This document shows, piece after piece, positions 45,047 to 54,396 of a stretch of DNA of 64,000 nt. The first letter of the stretch is position 1, and every line of letters starts with the position of its first letter. Below the pieces are notes generated by a model. The model had not been told where the DNA came from, did not search any database, and saw only the letters and a list, made by a program, of their open reading frames with translations. A program made the translations under genes and the position numbers. The DNA is from Marinagarivorans sp. (GTDB lineage: Bacteria > Pseudomonadota > Gammaproteobacteria > Pseudomonadales > Cellvibrionaceae): contig JANQJB010000028.1 of the NCBI GenBank assembly GCA_028281865.1, positions 45,176 to 109,175 of the forward strand, in the 5' to 3' direction.

Positions 45047-45952
45047 GTGAACAAAATCTTAGCTTTTTTGGGTGTTCAGGCAAATTCAACACTCGCTGAA
45101 AAAGTGTTGGCGACGATTGGTGGTAGCTTCAGTATTTTGGCAATTTCGCTTGTCAGTTTTCAAACAACTGGGAGCACAGGTGCTGCGGCGATTGTACCGT
45201 CAATGGGTGCTGCAACGGTGCTGTTGTTTGCGGTACCACACGGGCCGTTGTCGCAGCCTTGGGCTTTATTTGCCGGTAATTTGTCTTCTGCAACTGTTGG
45301 CGTGACTTGCGCATTGGCGATCCCAAATATATTTGTTGCCTCGGCTCTTTCTGTTGGCTTGGCCATTGGTGTGATGCACATTCTGCGCTGCGTCCACCCA
45401 CCGGGGGGAGCCACTGCTTTAGCTGCCGTAATCGGTGGAGCGCAAGTACATGAGCTGGGATATTTATATGTCGTTATTCCCACGTTATTAAACTGCGTAA
45501 TTATTTTTATCTTTGCAGTGATTTTTAACGGTTTATTTCCTTGGCGTCGTTACCCTTTGTCGTTAATGAAATATAAGTCAGTCGCTACCCTGGGGTTGCT
45601 GCCTTCGGTCACTCTTCAGGATGCAGAGAACGCGTTAGAGAAAAGCGAAACGCCGGTCGATATTGCTCCTACGCAGTTATTGAATTTAGTTAAAGCAACA
45701 CTAGCGCAAGAACGTATACGAAATCCCGGCATCCCAATCGAGCTCGGCGGAGTCTATACCAATAATAAACCGGGTGCAGAGTGGGCCGTGCGTAAAATCG
45801 TTGATGAGCATCGCAGCGAGGATATTTCCCGCGATATGGTTATCTACACAAGTGTGGATGGGCAGGGATTAAATAAATCGGGTTCTTGTACGCGGGTTGA
45901 ATTTCAGCAATGGGCTAAAGTGCGTTTGAAGACATCGGCCACTGTAGATTGA
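45047..45952 (+). CDS. HPP-family membrane protein
   Basis: 301 residues from GTG 45047. The first 165 residues form four membrane helices with the family motif HPPGGATALAAV, preceded by VPSMGAATVLLFAVPHGPLSQPW. HPP proteins have been linked to nitrite transport in cyanobacteria and chloroplasts, but most bacterial members are uncharacterised. The C-terminal 130 residues are soluble, with IELGGVYTNNKPGAEWAVRKI, and are not recognised. It lies 51 bp after the FecR gene; whether they share a transcript is unclear. Confidence 0.8.
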   Translation: MNKILAFLGVQANSTLAEKVLATIGGSFSILAISLVSFQTTGSTGAAAIVPSMGAATVLLFAVPHGPLSQPWALFAGNLSSATVGVTCALAIPNIFVASALSVGLAIGVMHILRCVHPPGGATALAAVIGGAQVHELGYLYVVIPTLLNCVIIFIFAVIFNGLFPWRRYPLSLMKYKSVATLGLLPSVTLQDAENALEKSETPVDIAPTQLLNLVKATLAQERIRNPGIPIELGGVYTNNKPGAEWAVRKIVDEHRSEDISRDMVIYTSVDGQGLNKSGSCTRVEFQQWAKVRLKTSATVD

Positions 45953-46033
45953 TTAGTGCTTTTTCGCTCGGAGAATTGTTTTATATTTCTGATGCAACTG
46001 ACGCATCAAATAAATAGGTTGCGGGAGATATGA

Positions 46034-46141
46034 GTTTTGGGGTTGGCGCTTGCGTTTAAAAACCGTCAATTCAGGTACGAATTGACGGAACTACAGGGAT
46101 GTATTTATGTGTTTTTTAAACGCAAGCGCCAACCCCAAAAC
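46034..46141. repeat. Intergenic inverted repeat, full family member
   Basis: Perfect 29-bp arms (46034-46062 and 46113-46141; arm begins GTTTTGGGGTTGGCGCTTGC) enclose a second perfect hairpin CCGTCAATTC/GAATTGACGG (46063-46072, 46079-46088). The core CTACAGGGATGTATT (46091-46105) is the inverse of the core in the element at 31437-31549. It lies between two convergent genes and could terminate both. Confidence 0.85.
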
Positions 46142-46195
46142 GTTTCGAGGGCACTAAATAAATTCTGCTTCACCTTCAGCTCATAGCAGCTATAG

Positions 46196-47302
46196 CTATC
46201 CAATAATAACCTGATCATCCTGCAGCGACGCCAAAGGAATTTTTAAATTCTGTACGCCGAGGCTGATGCCCATCGCTAATGCACTAATTAATGTCATATC
46301 ATCATTTGGTACTTGACGGACTTTATGCGCGACTTCCTTTAACGCAATGCTTGATAAATGATTGTTATGCACCGTCACCATACGACCAAAACGTTTTTGT
46401 GCGATTAATGCACTGGCATAGCAGCCGACGTTTGTTGCAAAAATTCGATCAAATGCCGACGTACACCCGCCGCGCTGAATATGGCCCAAAACTGTTGTGC
46501 GAACTTCGAGTGGAATATGTTGTTCGAGTTGTTGTTGTAAGGAATAACCGACGCCGCCCAGCCGAATTGCATCGGGGCTACCTTGCACCGTTTTGTTAAC
46601 CGTCAGATCACCATCGACGGCTTTGGCTCCCTCCGCTATAACGATGATGCTAGAAGAACAGTATTCCGCGCGCTTGTTAATCTGGGCAATTACTTCTTTG
46701 ACGTCAAAAGGAAACTCCGGAATTAAAATAATATCGGCGGCTCCGGCAAGGCCCGCGTGTAATGCAATCCACCCGGCATAGCGACCCATAGTCTCTACTA
46801 TCATTACGCGGTTATGGCTTTCGCTAGTCGTTTTTAAACGGTCTATTGCGTCGACCACAACATCGACAGCAGTCTCGAACCCGAAAGTCCTGTCAGTGTG
46901 TGCTAAATCGTTGTCGATTGTTTTTGGAATACCTATAAAATTCATTCCACTTTTTGATAATTCGTAACACAGGCTCATCGTTCCATCGCCACCTATGGCT
47001 ACGATGACATCCAAGTTTAGGGCGCGATAATTTTCGAGCACCTTACCGCTGACATCTTGACCTTGATAATTAAATGGAGAAGCGTTGTTGCAGGTATGTA
47101 AAATGGTACCGCCTTTGTTTATCAGGCCGCTGACGTCTTGAAAATCAAGCGCGCGAGCATTATTTTCAATTAAACCCAAAAACCCTTGTTCGATACCGAT
47201 AATTTCAGCATTTAATTCATGCATTAAGCTCTTTGCCACGCCGCGAATGGCTGCGTTTAATCCGGAGCAATCACCGCCACCTGTTAAAATGCCGACCTTC
47301 AT
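46196..47302 (-). CDS. 6-phosphofructokinase, group III type
   Basis: 368 residues. It phosphorylates fructose 6-phosphate. Motifs: GILTGGGDCSGLNAAIRG at the start, AIGGDGTMSL and GIPKTIDNDLAHTD. The nucleotide-site residue is Gly in GGDGT, which goes with ATP use; pyrophosphate enzymes have Asp there. The following motif has Lys (PKTIDND) as in the PPi and group III enzymes rather than the Gly of E. coli PfkA. An ATP-dependent group III enzyme is thus the best reading. It directly follows the aldolase gene (no gap) in the pckA-aldolase-pfk set. Confidence 0.88.
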   Translation of the reverse strand: MKVGILTGGGDCSGLNAAIRGVAKSLMHELNAEIIGIEQGFLGLIENNARALDFQDVSGLINKGGTILHTCNNASPFNYQGQDVSGKVLENYRALNLDVIVAIGGDGTMSLCYELSKSGMNFIGIPKTIDNDLAHTDRTFGFETAVDVVVDAIDRLKTTSESHNRVMIVETMGRYAGWIALHAGLAGAADIILIPEFPFDVKEVIAQINKRAEYCSSSIIVIAEGAKAVDGDLTVNKTVQGSPDAIRLGGVGYSLQQQLEQHIPLEVRTTVLGHIQRGGCTSAFDRIFATNVGCYASALIAQKRFGRMVTVHNNHLSSIALKEVAHKVRQVPNDDMTLISALAMGISLGVQNLKIPLASLQDDQVIIG

Positions 47303-48262
47303 TTATACATCCTCAGTTAAAATGAAGTCTTCCTGGCCTTGATAAACTCGCAAAGCAAAATCGACATCGCGGTCTCCGAGTGTTAGGGCAGAAATTGCGT
47401 TGCAAAAGCGCACTGCCTCATCGAGAGAACGCTGGTGAATATTGCGGCCCGTTGCATTGCCGCGCGCTCCTCCAATATGAATTTGGTCGTGCAGCTGTTG
47501 TAGAAAATCCGCAGCGGATTTTGAGCCTCCGCCGGCACAGATCACACCGGTGCGCCCGCCGGCCCAGGCTGCTTCTTGAAGAGCTCTGGCAGTGTAATGG
47601 CCCTCGTCATCGTGTGGCATATTAACTTTAACAAAATCAGCTCCGAGGCAAACTGCGACACCGGCTGCACCTGCTGTCAGGTGGGCATTTTTTTCATCTG
47701 ACACTGCTTTTCCGCGCGGATACATCCAGATACATGTTAAAAGCCCGTACCGATGGGCGTCTTTGATGAGGCGCGCGGCCTCAGCCAGCATTTGTGTTTC
47801 GTGTTCACTGCCCAAATAAATCGTATAGCCGATACCGACAATATTTAAATGTGATGTCGCTTGTAAGTTGATAACATCTTCAATATTCCAGAGTGCTTGG
47901 CTGAGCGGCTCGTGCTGATCGAGAGAGATTAAATTGGATTTTGAATTTAGTTTTACCAGGTAATTAATGTGAGGAAAATCTTTTCCATATTGCGAGATAA
48001 GCCCGAGCTGAGCCGCGAAAACCCCGATTGTCGATTGCGACGCTATCGAAAATAAATGATTTGGACAATGATCTTCTGCGGCAATTTTGCCATTTGGATC
48101 ATAGAAATCATCGTTAAGATGTTCGATTTTTTGGTCGCCGGCAAACATCATAAGCCGCCCTGTGCTGCGTGTTGCCCTAAGATAATTATCCACGTAATTA
48201 TCGACGTGACTTTCCGGTACGTCGCAGGGCACTTTTATATCGTTTCGATAGAGTTTAGTCAT
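47303..48262 (-). CDS. Class I (DhnA/FbaB-type) fructose-bisphosphate aldolase-like
   Basis: 319 residues. The DhnA/DeoC-type barrel is indicated by RLMMFAGDQKIEHLN at the start, CIWMYPRGKAVSD in the middle, Schiff-base lysine in GADFVKVNMPHDDEG and phosphate-binding GGARGNATGRNIHQR near the end. It should cleave fructose 1,6-bisphosphate without a metal. The stop abuts the pfk start, and pckA ends 12 bp upstream, so the three form one operon. It may substitute for the class II fba missing after pgk. Confidence 0.85.
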   Translation of the reverse strand: MTKLYRNDIKVPCDVPESHVDNYVDNYLRATRSTGRLMMFAGDQKIEHLNDDFYDPNGKIAAEDHCPNHLFSIASQSTIGVFAAQLGLISQYGKDFPHINYLVKLNSKSNLISLDQHEPLSQALWNIEDVINLQATSHLNIVGIGYTIYLGSEHETQMLAEAARLIKDAHRYGLLTCIWMYPRGKAVSDEKNAHLTAGAAGVAVCLGADFVKVNMPHDDEGHYTARALQEAAWAGGRTGVICAGGGSKSAADFLQQLHDQIHIGGARGNATGRNIHQRSLDEAVRFCNAISALTLGDRDVDFALRVYQGQEDFILTEDV

Positions 48263-48274
48263 GGTATTTTTGCT

Positions 48275-49876
48275 TCAAATTTTGGGGCCGGCGTTTACAA
48301 GGTTTTTAGCTTCATCATCGTCAATAAATTTTTCAAAATTTTTAATAAAGCGCGAAGCCAAATCCGTTGCCTTCTGGTTCCATTCATTTGCGTCTTCATA
48401 CGTATTGCGAGGGTCGAGAATATTGCTGTCGACATTTGGTAACTGTGTTGGAACGCTTAGGTTGAAAATGGGAAGTGTTTCCATATTAGCGTCTTCGATA
48501 GAACCGTCGAGGATCGCATCAATAATAGCACGTGTCGCTTTAATCGAAATTCGCTTTCCGGTGCCGTTCCAGCCGGTGTTGACGAGATATGCTTGCGCGC
48601 CGACGTTGTCCATACGTGCGACAAGTTCCTGAGCGTATTTTACTGGATGCAGGGTCAAGAATGCTTTGCCGAAGCAGGGTGAAAAAGTGGGAACCGGTTC
48701 GATTATGCCGCGTTCAGTGCCTGCAACTTTTGCGGTAAAACCCGACAAAAAATGATATTGCGTTTGATCGTGATCAAGCTTTGCGACGGGCGGAAAAACA
48801 CCAAAGGCATCGGCTGTTAAAAATATAACTTTGCTGGCGTGACCTCCACGCGAAATCGGTTTAACAATATTTTCGATGTGGTAAATCGGATAAGAAACGC
48901 GACCATTTTGTGTTATCGAGCGATCGGTAAAATCCACTTTTCCGCTTTCGTCAACAACGACATTTTCAAGCAGTGCATCGCGCTTAATCGCATCGTAAAT
49001 GTCGGGTTCGTTATCGCGATCTAAGTCGATAGTTTTCGCGTAACAACCGCCTTCGAAATTAAAAATACCGTTGTCGTCCCAGCCGTGTTCGTCGTCGCCG
49101 ATTAATTTGCGTTTTGGGTCGGCGGACAGTGTTGTTTTGCCCGTTCCTGACAAACCGAAAAATATGGCGACATCACCGCTTTCACCCATATTCGCAGCGC
49201 AGTGCATCGACGGCATATGATTTAATGGCAAGTAGTAATTCATCATTGAAAACATGCCTTTTTTCATCTCGCCGCCATACCAGGTGCCACCGATAATTTG
49301 CATGTGCTCCGTCATATTGAACGCGACAAAAACTTCGGAGTTTAAACCGTGTTCGCGCCAATGGTCGTCTGAAGTTTTCGACCCGTTGAGCACAACAAAA
49401 TCAGGCTCGCCAAAATCTTTCAGCTCCTCATCGGTTGGGCGTATAAACATGTTTTTAACAAAATGCGCCTGCCAGGCGACTTCTGTTATAAAGCGTACTT
49501 TCAAACGTGTGTCTTTGTTTGCCCCGCAAAAAGCGTCTACGACAAACAGCCGCTTTTGCGACAGTTCTGCGAGAACAATTTTTTTTAACGCGGACCACGC
49601 ATCTGGCGACAGCGGTTTGTTATCATTTTCAGAATGTGGTGAAGTCCACCACAAGTGTTCGCGGCTGGTGTCGTCAAGAACAATAAATTTATCTTTCGGT
49701 GACCGGCCTGTGAACTCACCCGTGCGAACAGCGACGGCACCAAATTCCGTTACGACTCCTTTTTCATATCCCTCGAGATCTTCGCGTGTTTCTTCATTGA
49801 ACAAAAATTCGTAAGAGGGGTTATAGACATATTCTGTTGTGCCGGTAATACCGTATTGGGTTAAGTCAATAGACAT
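48275..49876 (-). CDS. pckA: Phosphoenolpyruvate carboxykinase (ATP)
   Basis: 533 residues, close to E. coli PckA (540). It makes phosphoenolpyruvate from oxaloacetate in gluconeogenesis. Marks: [44 protein letters not shown] (P-loop), [21 protein letters not shown] and [15 protein letters not shown]. It is the first gene of an operon with an aldolase and 6-phosphofructokinase, an odd pairing of gluconeogenic and glycolytic enzymes. Confidence 0.97.
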   Translation of the reverse strand: MSIDLTQYGITGTTEYVYNPSYEFLFNEETREDLEGYEKGVVTEFGAVAVRTGEFTGRSPKDKFIVLDDTSREHLWWTSPHSENDNKPLSPDAWSALKKIVLAELSQKRLFVVDAFCGANKDTRLKVRFITEVAWQAHFVKNMFIRPTDEELKDFGEPDFVVLNGSKTSDDHWREHGLNSEVFVAFNMTEHMQIIGGTWYGGEMKKGMFSMMNYYLPLNHMPSMHCAANMGESGDVAIFFGLSGTGKTTLSADPKRKLIGDDEHGWDDNGIFNFEGGCYAKTIDLDRDNEPDIYDAIKRDALLENVVVDESGKVDFTDRSITQNGRVSYPIYHIENIVKPISRGGHASKVIFLTADAFGVFPPVAKLDHDQTQYHFLSGFTAKVAGTERGIIEPVPTFSPCFGKAFLTLHPVKYAQELVARMDNVGAQAYLVNTGWNGTGKRISIKATRAIIDAILDGSIEDANMETLPIFNLSVPTQLPNVDSNILDPRNTYEDANEWNQKATDLASRFIKNFEKFIDDDEAKNLVNAGPKI

Positions 49877-50002
49877 AAATCGGCTCCTTATTAGCCATCT
49901 GCAGCGGTGAGTTTAAATGTAAAGGATCTCAAACTCTGTAAAGTATAAAGGTGATTTGTGTCAAAACGGAGGCGGCTTGATGTAATTGTAAGGTGGCGGA
50001 GG

Positions 50003-50056
50003 AAAATTATTTTAATCGCCGATAGGATGCCGCAATTTCTGTAGGGTTAAACCCGC
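50003..50056. pseudogene. Duplicated 3-prime end fragment of the DUF4124-glutaredoxin gene
   Basis: 54 bases (AAAATTATTTTAATCG to AAACCCGC) repeat the last codons and trailer of the gene at 50468-50935 (50464-50517), offset by 461 bp, with only a few substitutions. The rest of the gene is absent, so this is a fragment. The 28-bp inverted repeat at 50101-50249 lies between the two copies. Confidence 0.8.
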
Positions 50057-50100
50057 CTCCCGCAATTTACCAAAACGGGCCAGCCGGAATTTACCAATCC

Positions 50101-50249
50101 GTCATCCCGTGCTTGACACGGGATCCAGTGATCTGTGCATATAAGTCCAGCTAATTCGGATTCGCTTATTCTATCTACGCCATCTTCCATTGGGTTCTCC
50201 TCTTCTCTCTCATTTTTTCTGCTGGATCCCGTGTCAAGTACGGGATGAC
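50101..50249. repeat. Long inverted repeat in intergenic region
   Basis: Arms of 28 bp (50101-50128 starting GTCATCCCGTGCTTGACACG; 50222-50249) match with one or two differences and enclose 93 bp. The motif GTCATCCCG..TTGACACGGGATCCA is of a kind found scattered in many proteobacterial genomes as a non-coding repeat. No transposase is present. The whole gap 49877-50467 (591 bp) holds this and the fragment at 50003 and nothing else recognised. Confidence 0.8.
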
Positions 50250-50467
50250 GTCGTGCGGGTATTTAACAGTTTGGCCATGTGTGGGCCTTGACAATATTGT
50301 TTAAACGGCGAGAACGTGCTTAAACGCGAATTCTTGCTGTCTAAGTGACTTTTCACAGCGAGGAAAAACCAGGTTTTACTCTGTTGTTTTACGCAACTGA
50401 TACGAGTAATTGGAGGATGAACACAATCATTAGGTGATGAAAGAAGATTATTTTAATCGGAGAAAAA

Positions 50468-50935
50468 TTATTTTAATCGGCGATAGGATGCCGCAATTTC
50501 TGTAGGATTAAACCCGCGAATCGTTTGTTTTCCGACGACGAACAACGGAACGCCACCTCCGCCAAGTGCCTGATGTTGTGCTTTAGCTTTGGCAGATCTT
50601 TCGATGTCGTATTCGATAAAGGGAATGGCATGTTTTTTTAAAAAATTTCGCGCCTTTTTGCAGTATCCACACCAGCGAGTGGAGTACATAACAACATTTT
50701 TCTTTTTCTCCTTCGCAATTTGCTCAAAAATTTGGCTGTCGTTTTTTACCGGCGTGTATTCGCTAACGCGTGTTTCAATTTTTTCGCTGGTCTCGCCGGG
50801 TGGGAGTTTTTCGCCGTAGTGTGTGCGACCCTGCTCGTCGACCCACTTAACAATTTTTTGTGCGTGCAGAGAATGGGGTGAGAAGCATATTAACCACATG
50901 ACGATCGTTAACGTTAAATGCTCTCTACACTTCAT
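50468..50935 (-). CDS. DUF4124-glutaredoxin exported protein
   Basis: 155 residues. Signal peptide MKCREHLTLTIVMWLICF then HAQ; a DUF4124 segment (IVKWVDEQGRTHYGEKLPPG) and a glutaredoxin fold with redox motif TRWCGYCKKA, then GGGVPLFVVGKQTIRGF. It should act as a thiol-disulphide enzyme in the periplasm, although glutaredoxins are usually cytosolic. The start overlaps the stop of the FemAB-like gene by four bases. Its 3-prime end is duplicated at 50003-50056. Confidence 0.85.
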   Translation of the reverse strand: MKCREHLTLTIVMWLICFSPHSLHAQKIVKWVDEQGRTHYGEKLPPGETSEKIETRVSEYTPVKNDSQIFEQIAKEKKKNVVMYSTRWCGYCKKARNFLKKHAIPFIEYDIERSAKAKAQHQALGGGGVPLFVVGKQTIRGFNPTEIAASYRRLK

Positions 50936-52113
50936 AGCTGTTCGGCACCTTCTAAGAGAAAACCTTCATTAATCATAGCAAAGGACTCTTTGAACGGCGC
51001 GTGTTCACGGCAATGTTGAATATAACGCGCATTGCTTGCCCTTTCTTCATTCAGGAAATTATCTATAGCCAAACGAAACTCAGGGTGACGAATTGAGTGC
51101 AACGAACTTGTATAAAGTGGTGTGAATCCGCGTTGAATTTTATGCTCGCCTTGCGCACCCGGGTCAAAACGCCTGATGTTATGAGCAATCGCATACTCAA
51201 TTCCCTGGTAGTAACAACACTCAAAATGTAAGCAGTCGTATTCATCGAGTGCTCCCCAGTAGCGACCATATAACGTTTGTTGGTCGCGAAAATACAGTGC
51301 CCCGGCAACGAGTTTTCCGCCCTGGTGCGCGCTGGCGAGCAAAGTCTGTTCTGGCAGTATTTCAGCAAGCTTGGAAAAAAATTCTGCGTTGAGGTAGCCG
51401 CTGTGACCAGAGCGCTTTAAATAGGTGATTTGATAAAGTGTATAGAATTGTTGCCATTCTTCTGCTGGAACCTCTCCCGCAGCTCTAAATTGAAGATCCA
51501 GGCCCATCGCGCTGACTTTTTCGCGTTCTTTGCGGATATTTTTGCGTTTGCGTGAGCTTAGCTGAGAAAGGAAATCTGTGAAATTTTCATATTGTTGGTT
51601 TATCCAGTGAAACTGCACACCCAGGCGTAAACTGAGTTGCGATTGCAACTGTTTGAGGTCCTCGGCGCAGGGGAAAAGGCAGTGAAAGCTCGAGATATTC
51701 TGCTCCGGCATTTTGCTTTGCAACTCAGTGATGAGTTGTCGAGCCGTTTTTTCTCTGTCGCAACTTTTGGCGAACCCGACCCGCGGCCCAGTGCTTGGTG
51801 TAAACGGAATCGCACAGACCCATTTGGGGTAATATTCCAGGCCATAGCGATGGTAGGCGTCCGCCCAGCCCCAATCAAAAACGTATTCGCCGTACGAATG
51901 AGTTTTCTCAAACAACGGCATCGCTGCGATGAGCTGATTACTTTCCCACACACAAACATGATGGGGCTTCCAGCCGCTCTTCGCATCGGTGGCACCGCTG
52001 GTTTCGAGTAGTTTTAAAAAACGATGTTGTGTAAATGGATAATCCGTCGGCCAAAGAGCATCCCATTGCTCTGCTTGAACACAATCGATCGTGTCGATAA
52101 AAATCAATTCCAT
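50932..52113 (-). CDS. FemAB-like GNAT-fold transferase (DUF482-type)
   Basis: 393 residues. The N-terminal half (ECVQAEQWDALW-like start, QHRFLKLLETSGAT, VFDWGWADAYHRYGLEYYPK) and the C-terminal half (YLKRSGHSGYLNAEFF, GRYWGALDEYDCLHFECCYYQ, PGAQGEHKIQRGF) are the two GNAT lobes typical of the PF04339 group. Relatives of known function are peptidoglycan aminoacyltransferases; this group is often found in gammaproteobacteria without known substrate. Acyl or aminoacyl transfer is the likely role. Coupled to the following DUF4124-glutaredoxin gene by an ATGA-type overlap. Confidence 0.8.
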   Translation of the reverse strand: MELIFIDTIDCVQAEQWDALWPTDYPFTQHRFLKLLETSGATDAKSGWKPHHVCVWESNQLIAAMPLFEKTHSYGEYVFDWGWADAYHRYGLEYYPKWVCAIPFTPSTGPRVGFAKSCDREKTARQLITELQSKMPEQNISSFHCLFPCAEDLKQLQSQLSLRLGVQFHWINQQYENFTDFLSQLSSRKRKNIRKEREKVSAMGLDLQFRAAGEVPAEEWQQFYTLYQITYLKRSGHSGYLNAEFFSKLAEILPEQTLLASAHQGGKLVAGALYFRDQQTLYGRYWGALDEYDCLHFECCYYQGIEYAIAHNIRRFDPGAQGEHKIQRGFTPLYTSSLHSIRHPEFRLAIDNFLNEERASNARYIQHCREHAPFKESFAMINEGFLLEGAEQL

Positions 52114-52177
52114 GAGTCACCGGTAACAAGTGTTGACGCTGGAAAATTAACTTACATTACTCGTCATTTACCACCGG

Positions 52178-53482
52178 CTAGGCGGCGTTTTCGATAATGC
52201 TAGACGGCTTGAAAAAACAAGTAAAACAGCTGCCTTTGCCAATAGTACTTGTGATCATTAGTTCCGCATTATGTCGTAGGAGAACATGCTTCACAATGGC
52301 CAACCCGAGTCCGGTGCCGCCGGACAGCACGCTGCGGCCGCTATCGACGCGGTAGAATCGTTCAGTTAAGCGCGAAAGGTGTTTGGGGTCTATCCCCGGC
52401 CCATTATCCTCAACCGATACGTAGGCGCCGTCGCGTTTTGATTCAATGCGAATGGTGATAGTGCTTTTCGGGGGAGAGTAGTTGACCGCGTTGTAAACTA
52501 AGTTGGAAATTGCGCTACGTAACTCGCGCTCCAGGCCTCTGACAGAGAGATTATTGTCCCCTTCAACGTAAATCTCGTGGCTTTGTTCTCCGCTTAATGC
52601 GCGCGCGTCTGAGGCGATTGTTTGAGCGAGTGGAAAAAGTCTAACGGGGTTTTTGTCAAATTCTTTTTCCTCAGTTTCCAAGCGCGTGAGCGTAAGTAAG
52701 TCGTTGATCAACGCTGTCATGCGCGACGTTTGTGTCAGCATTTGTCCCATTGCTTTGCTCCACATGGGAGGCGAGTTCTCGACATCGCTGAGTGTTTCTA
52801 AATAGCCGCGAATAACGGTTAACGGTGTGCGTAGCTCGTGGGTGACATTAGCGACGAAATCTTTGCGCATTTGTTCGAGCTTATGCACACGAGTGACATC
52901 GCGTACGATCACAAGCCGCTCGTTATGACCGAACAAATGGATGAGGAATTGAAGTTGTTTTTCATCACCTGGGCCAAAATTAAGTTCCAGCGGCTCGTGA
53001 TATTCAAACGCCTCAAAATATCTAACAAATGTTGGATTGCGGATCAGGTTAGTAAGTTTGTGGCCAATGTCGATATCGCGGAAAGAAAACATTTCACCGG
53101 CCGATTTATTCCACCATTCGATATTGTCTTTGCGGTCTATCAAAATGACGCCGTCGGTCAGTGCGCTGGTCATGTCTTGTACGCGGTGGACAATACTTTG
53201 TAGGCGCAATTTTTCGCGTTCGTGGCGTTTTAACATTGTCAGAACATCGTCGGCAATGGTTTCGCAAAGGCCGTGAGACTCGAGATAAGGAGGGTTGGGT
53301 TTGCGCGCGCGTATGATCCAACTTTGCAGTCGATGCAGGCGATAAAAAAGTATTAGTACAAAAATGAAGAGGCCGCACAGAGCGGCAAGTGTGAGCACAT
53401 CGAAGACATAGCCGACGATACCAACAACTGCAATATAAACAAAAAAATTGCGCAGCTCGGTATTGATACCTCTGCGGATCAT
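52178..53482 (-). CDS. phoR: Phosphate regulon sensor kinase PhoR
   Basis: 434 residues. Two N-terminal membrane helices (YIAVVGIVGYVFDVLTLAAL and LFIFVLILFY), a PAS region around residues 95-200, HisKA with FVANVTHELRTPLTVIRGYLETL, HATPase motifs NLVYNAVNYSP, VEDNGPGI and GGTGLGLAIVKH. It phosphorylates PhoB under phosphate limitation through the Pst/PhoU signal. The gene follows phoB by 20 bp on the same strand. Confidence 0.95.
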   Translation of the reverse strand: MIRRGINTELRNFFVYIAVVGIVGYVFDVLTLAALCGLFIFVLILFYRLHRLQSWIIRARKPNPPYLESHGLCETIADDVLTMLKRHEREKLRLQSIVHRVQDMTSALTDGVILIDRKDNIEWWNKSAGEMFSFRDIDIGHKLTNLIRNPTFVRYFEAFEYHEPLELNFGPGDEKQLQFLIHLFGHNERLVIVRDVTRVHKLEQMRKDFVANVTHELRTPLTVIRGYLETLSDVENSPPMWSKAMGQMLTQTSRMTALINDLLTLTRLETEEKEFDKNPVRLFPLAQTIASDARALSGEQSHEIYVEGDNNLSVRGLERELRSAISNLVYNAVNYSPPKSTITIRIESKRDGAYVSVEDNGPGIDPKHLSRLTERFYRVDSGRSVLSGGTGLGLAIVKHVLLRHNAELMITSTIGKGSCFTCFFKPSSIIENAA

Positions 53483-53502
53483 AGGAGTGTGTTTTATTCA
53501 GA

Positions 53503-54207
53503 TTAAACTTTGATGGCTACCTTGTTGGAAAACCGGTAACCCGCACCACGAACAGTCTGAATGAATCGGTCGTGACCTTCAAGTGTTAACGCCTTTCGCA
53601 GTCGGCGAATATGCACGTCAACAGTGCGTTCTTCGACATAAACATTGCCGCCCCATACGTGATCCAGTAACTGGTTGCGGGAGTAGACGCGCTCTTGGTG
53701 AGTAATAAAGAACTCAAGTAAACGGTACTCTGTCGGTCCCATTTGCACCGGGGTGCTATTAATGGTTACGCGATGGCTCGTAGGGTCAAGGCATAAACCG
53801 CCAACTTGGATAGGCTCTGCATTGGTTAGTGTATCTGTGCGCCGCAATACGGCTTTCAAACGGGCTACCAGCTCGCGCGGTGAAAACGGTTTCGTGATGT
53901 AATCATCTGCTCCCGCTTCTAATCCTTGCACCTTATTATCTTCCTCGCCTTTTGCGGTAAGCATAATAATGGGGATCTCAGACGTTAACTCGTCGCGCTT
54001 TAAGCGTCTCGCAAGTTCCATTCCGCTGGTGCCTGGCATCATCCAATCCAAGAGAATAAGATCGGGTTTTTGATCGACGATTAAGCTGTGAGCAGACTGT
54101 GCATCCTCAGCTTCGATACAAGCATACTCCGCCATTTCAAGCGCAATTCGCAGCATGTCACGAATCGGCGCTTCGTCATCAACGATTAATATGGTTTTAC
54201 TGGCCAT
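53503..54207 (-). CDS. phoB: Phosphate regulon response regulator PhoB
   Basis: 234 residues from ATG 54207; an upstream in-frame start would add 26 residues not found in PhoB. Receiver domain: acidic pair in [11 protein letters not shown], phosphorylated Asp in [12 protein letters not shown], Thr in MLTAKG and Lys in [12 protein letters not shown]. The C-terminal winged helix has [20 protein letters not shown] and the recognition region [13 protein letters not shown]. It activates phosphate-starvation genes. No obvious pho box was found in the 190-bp gap upstream. Confidence 0.96.
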   Translation of the reverse strand: MASKTILIVDDEAPIRDMLRIALEMAEYACIEAEDAQSAHSLIVDQKPDLILLDWMMPGTSGMELARRLKRDELTSEIPIIMLTAKGEEDNKVQGLEAGADDYITKPFSPRELVARLKAVLRRTDTLTNAEPIQVGGLCLDPTSHRVTINSTPVQMGPTEYRLLEFFITHQERVYSRNQLLDHVWGGNVYVEERTVDVHIRRLRKALTLEGHDRFIQTVRGAGYRFSNKVAIKV

Positions 54208-54396
54208 CAATTTACTGCACCTGCGGTAAAACGAGGGTGGCAAGCCAAATTGGCGTGGGCACCGGGAACTCCAACGAGCTGCCATTAAATAAACGTTTTA
54301 TTGCCATTTTATTACAGTACAAAACAGGCGTAGAAGAAAGTTTTCGCAGACCGCCGGAAATGGCGCTCTAATGGCTCAAATGTTTTGCGATAAAAC

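Noticed and set aside
50101..50249. Insertion sequence ends
   Set aside because: Arms resemble insertion ends but the 93-bp interior has no transposase; called a non-coding inverted repeat.
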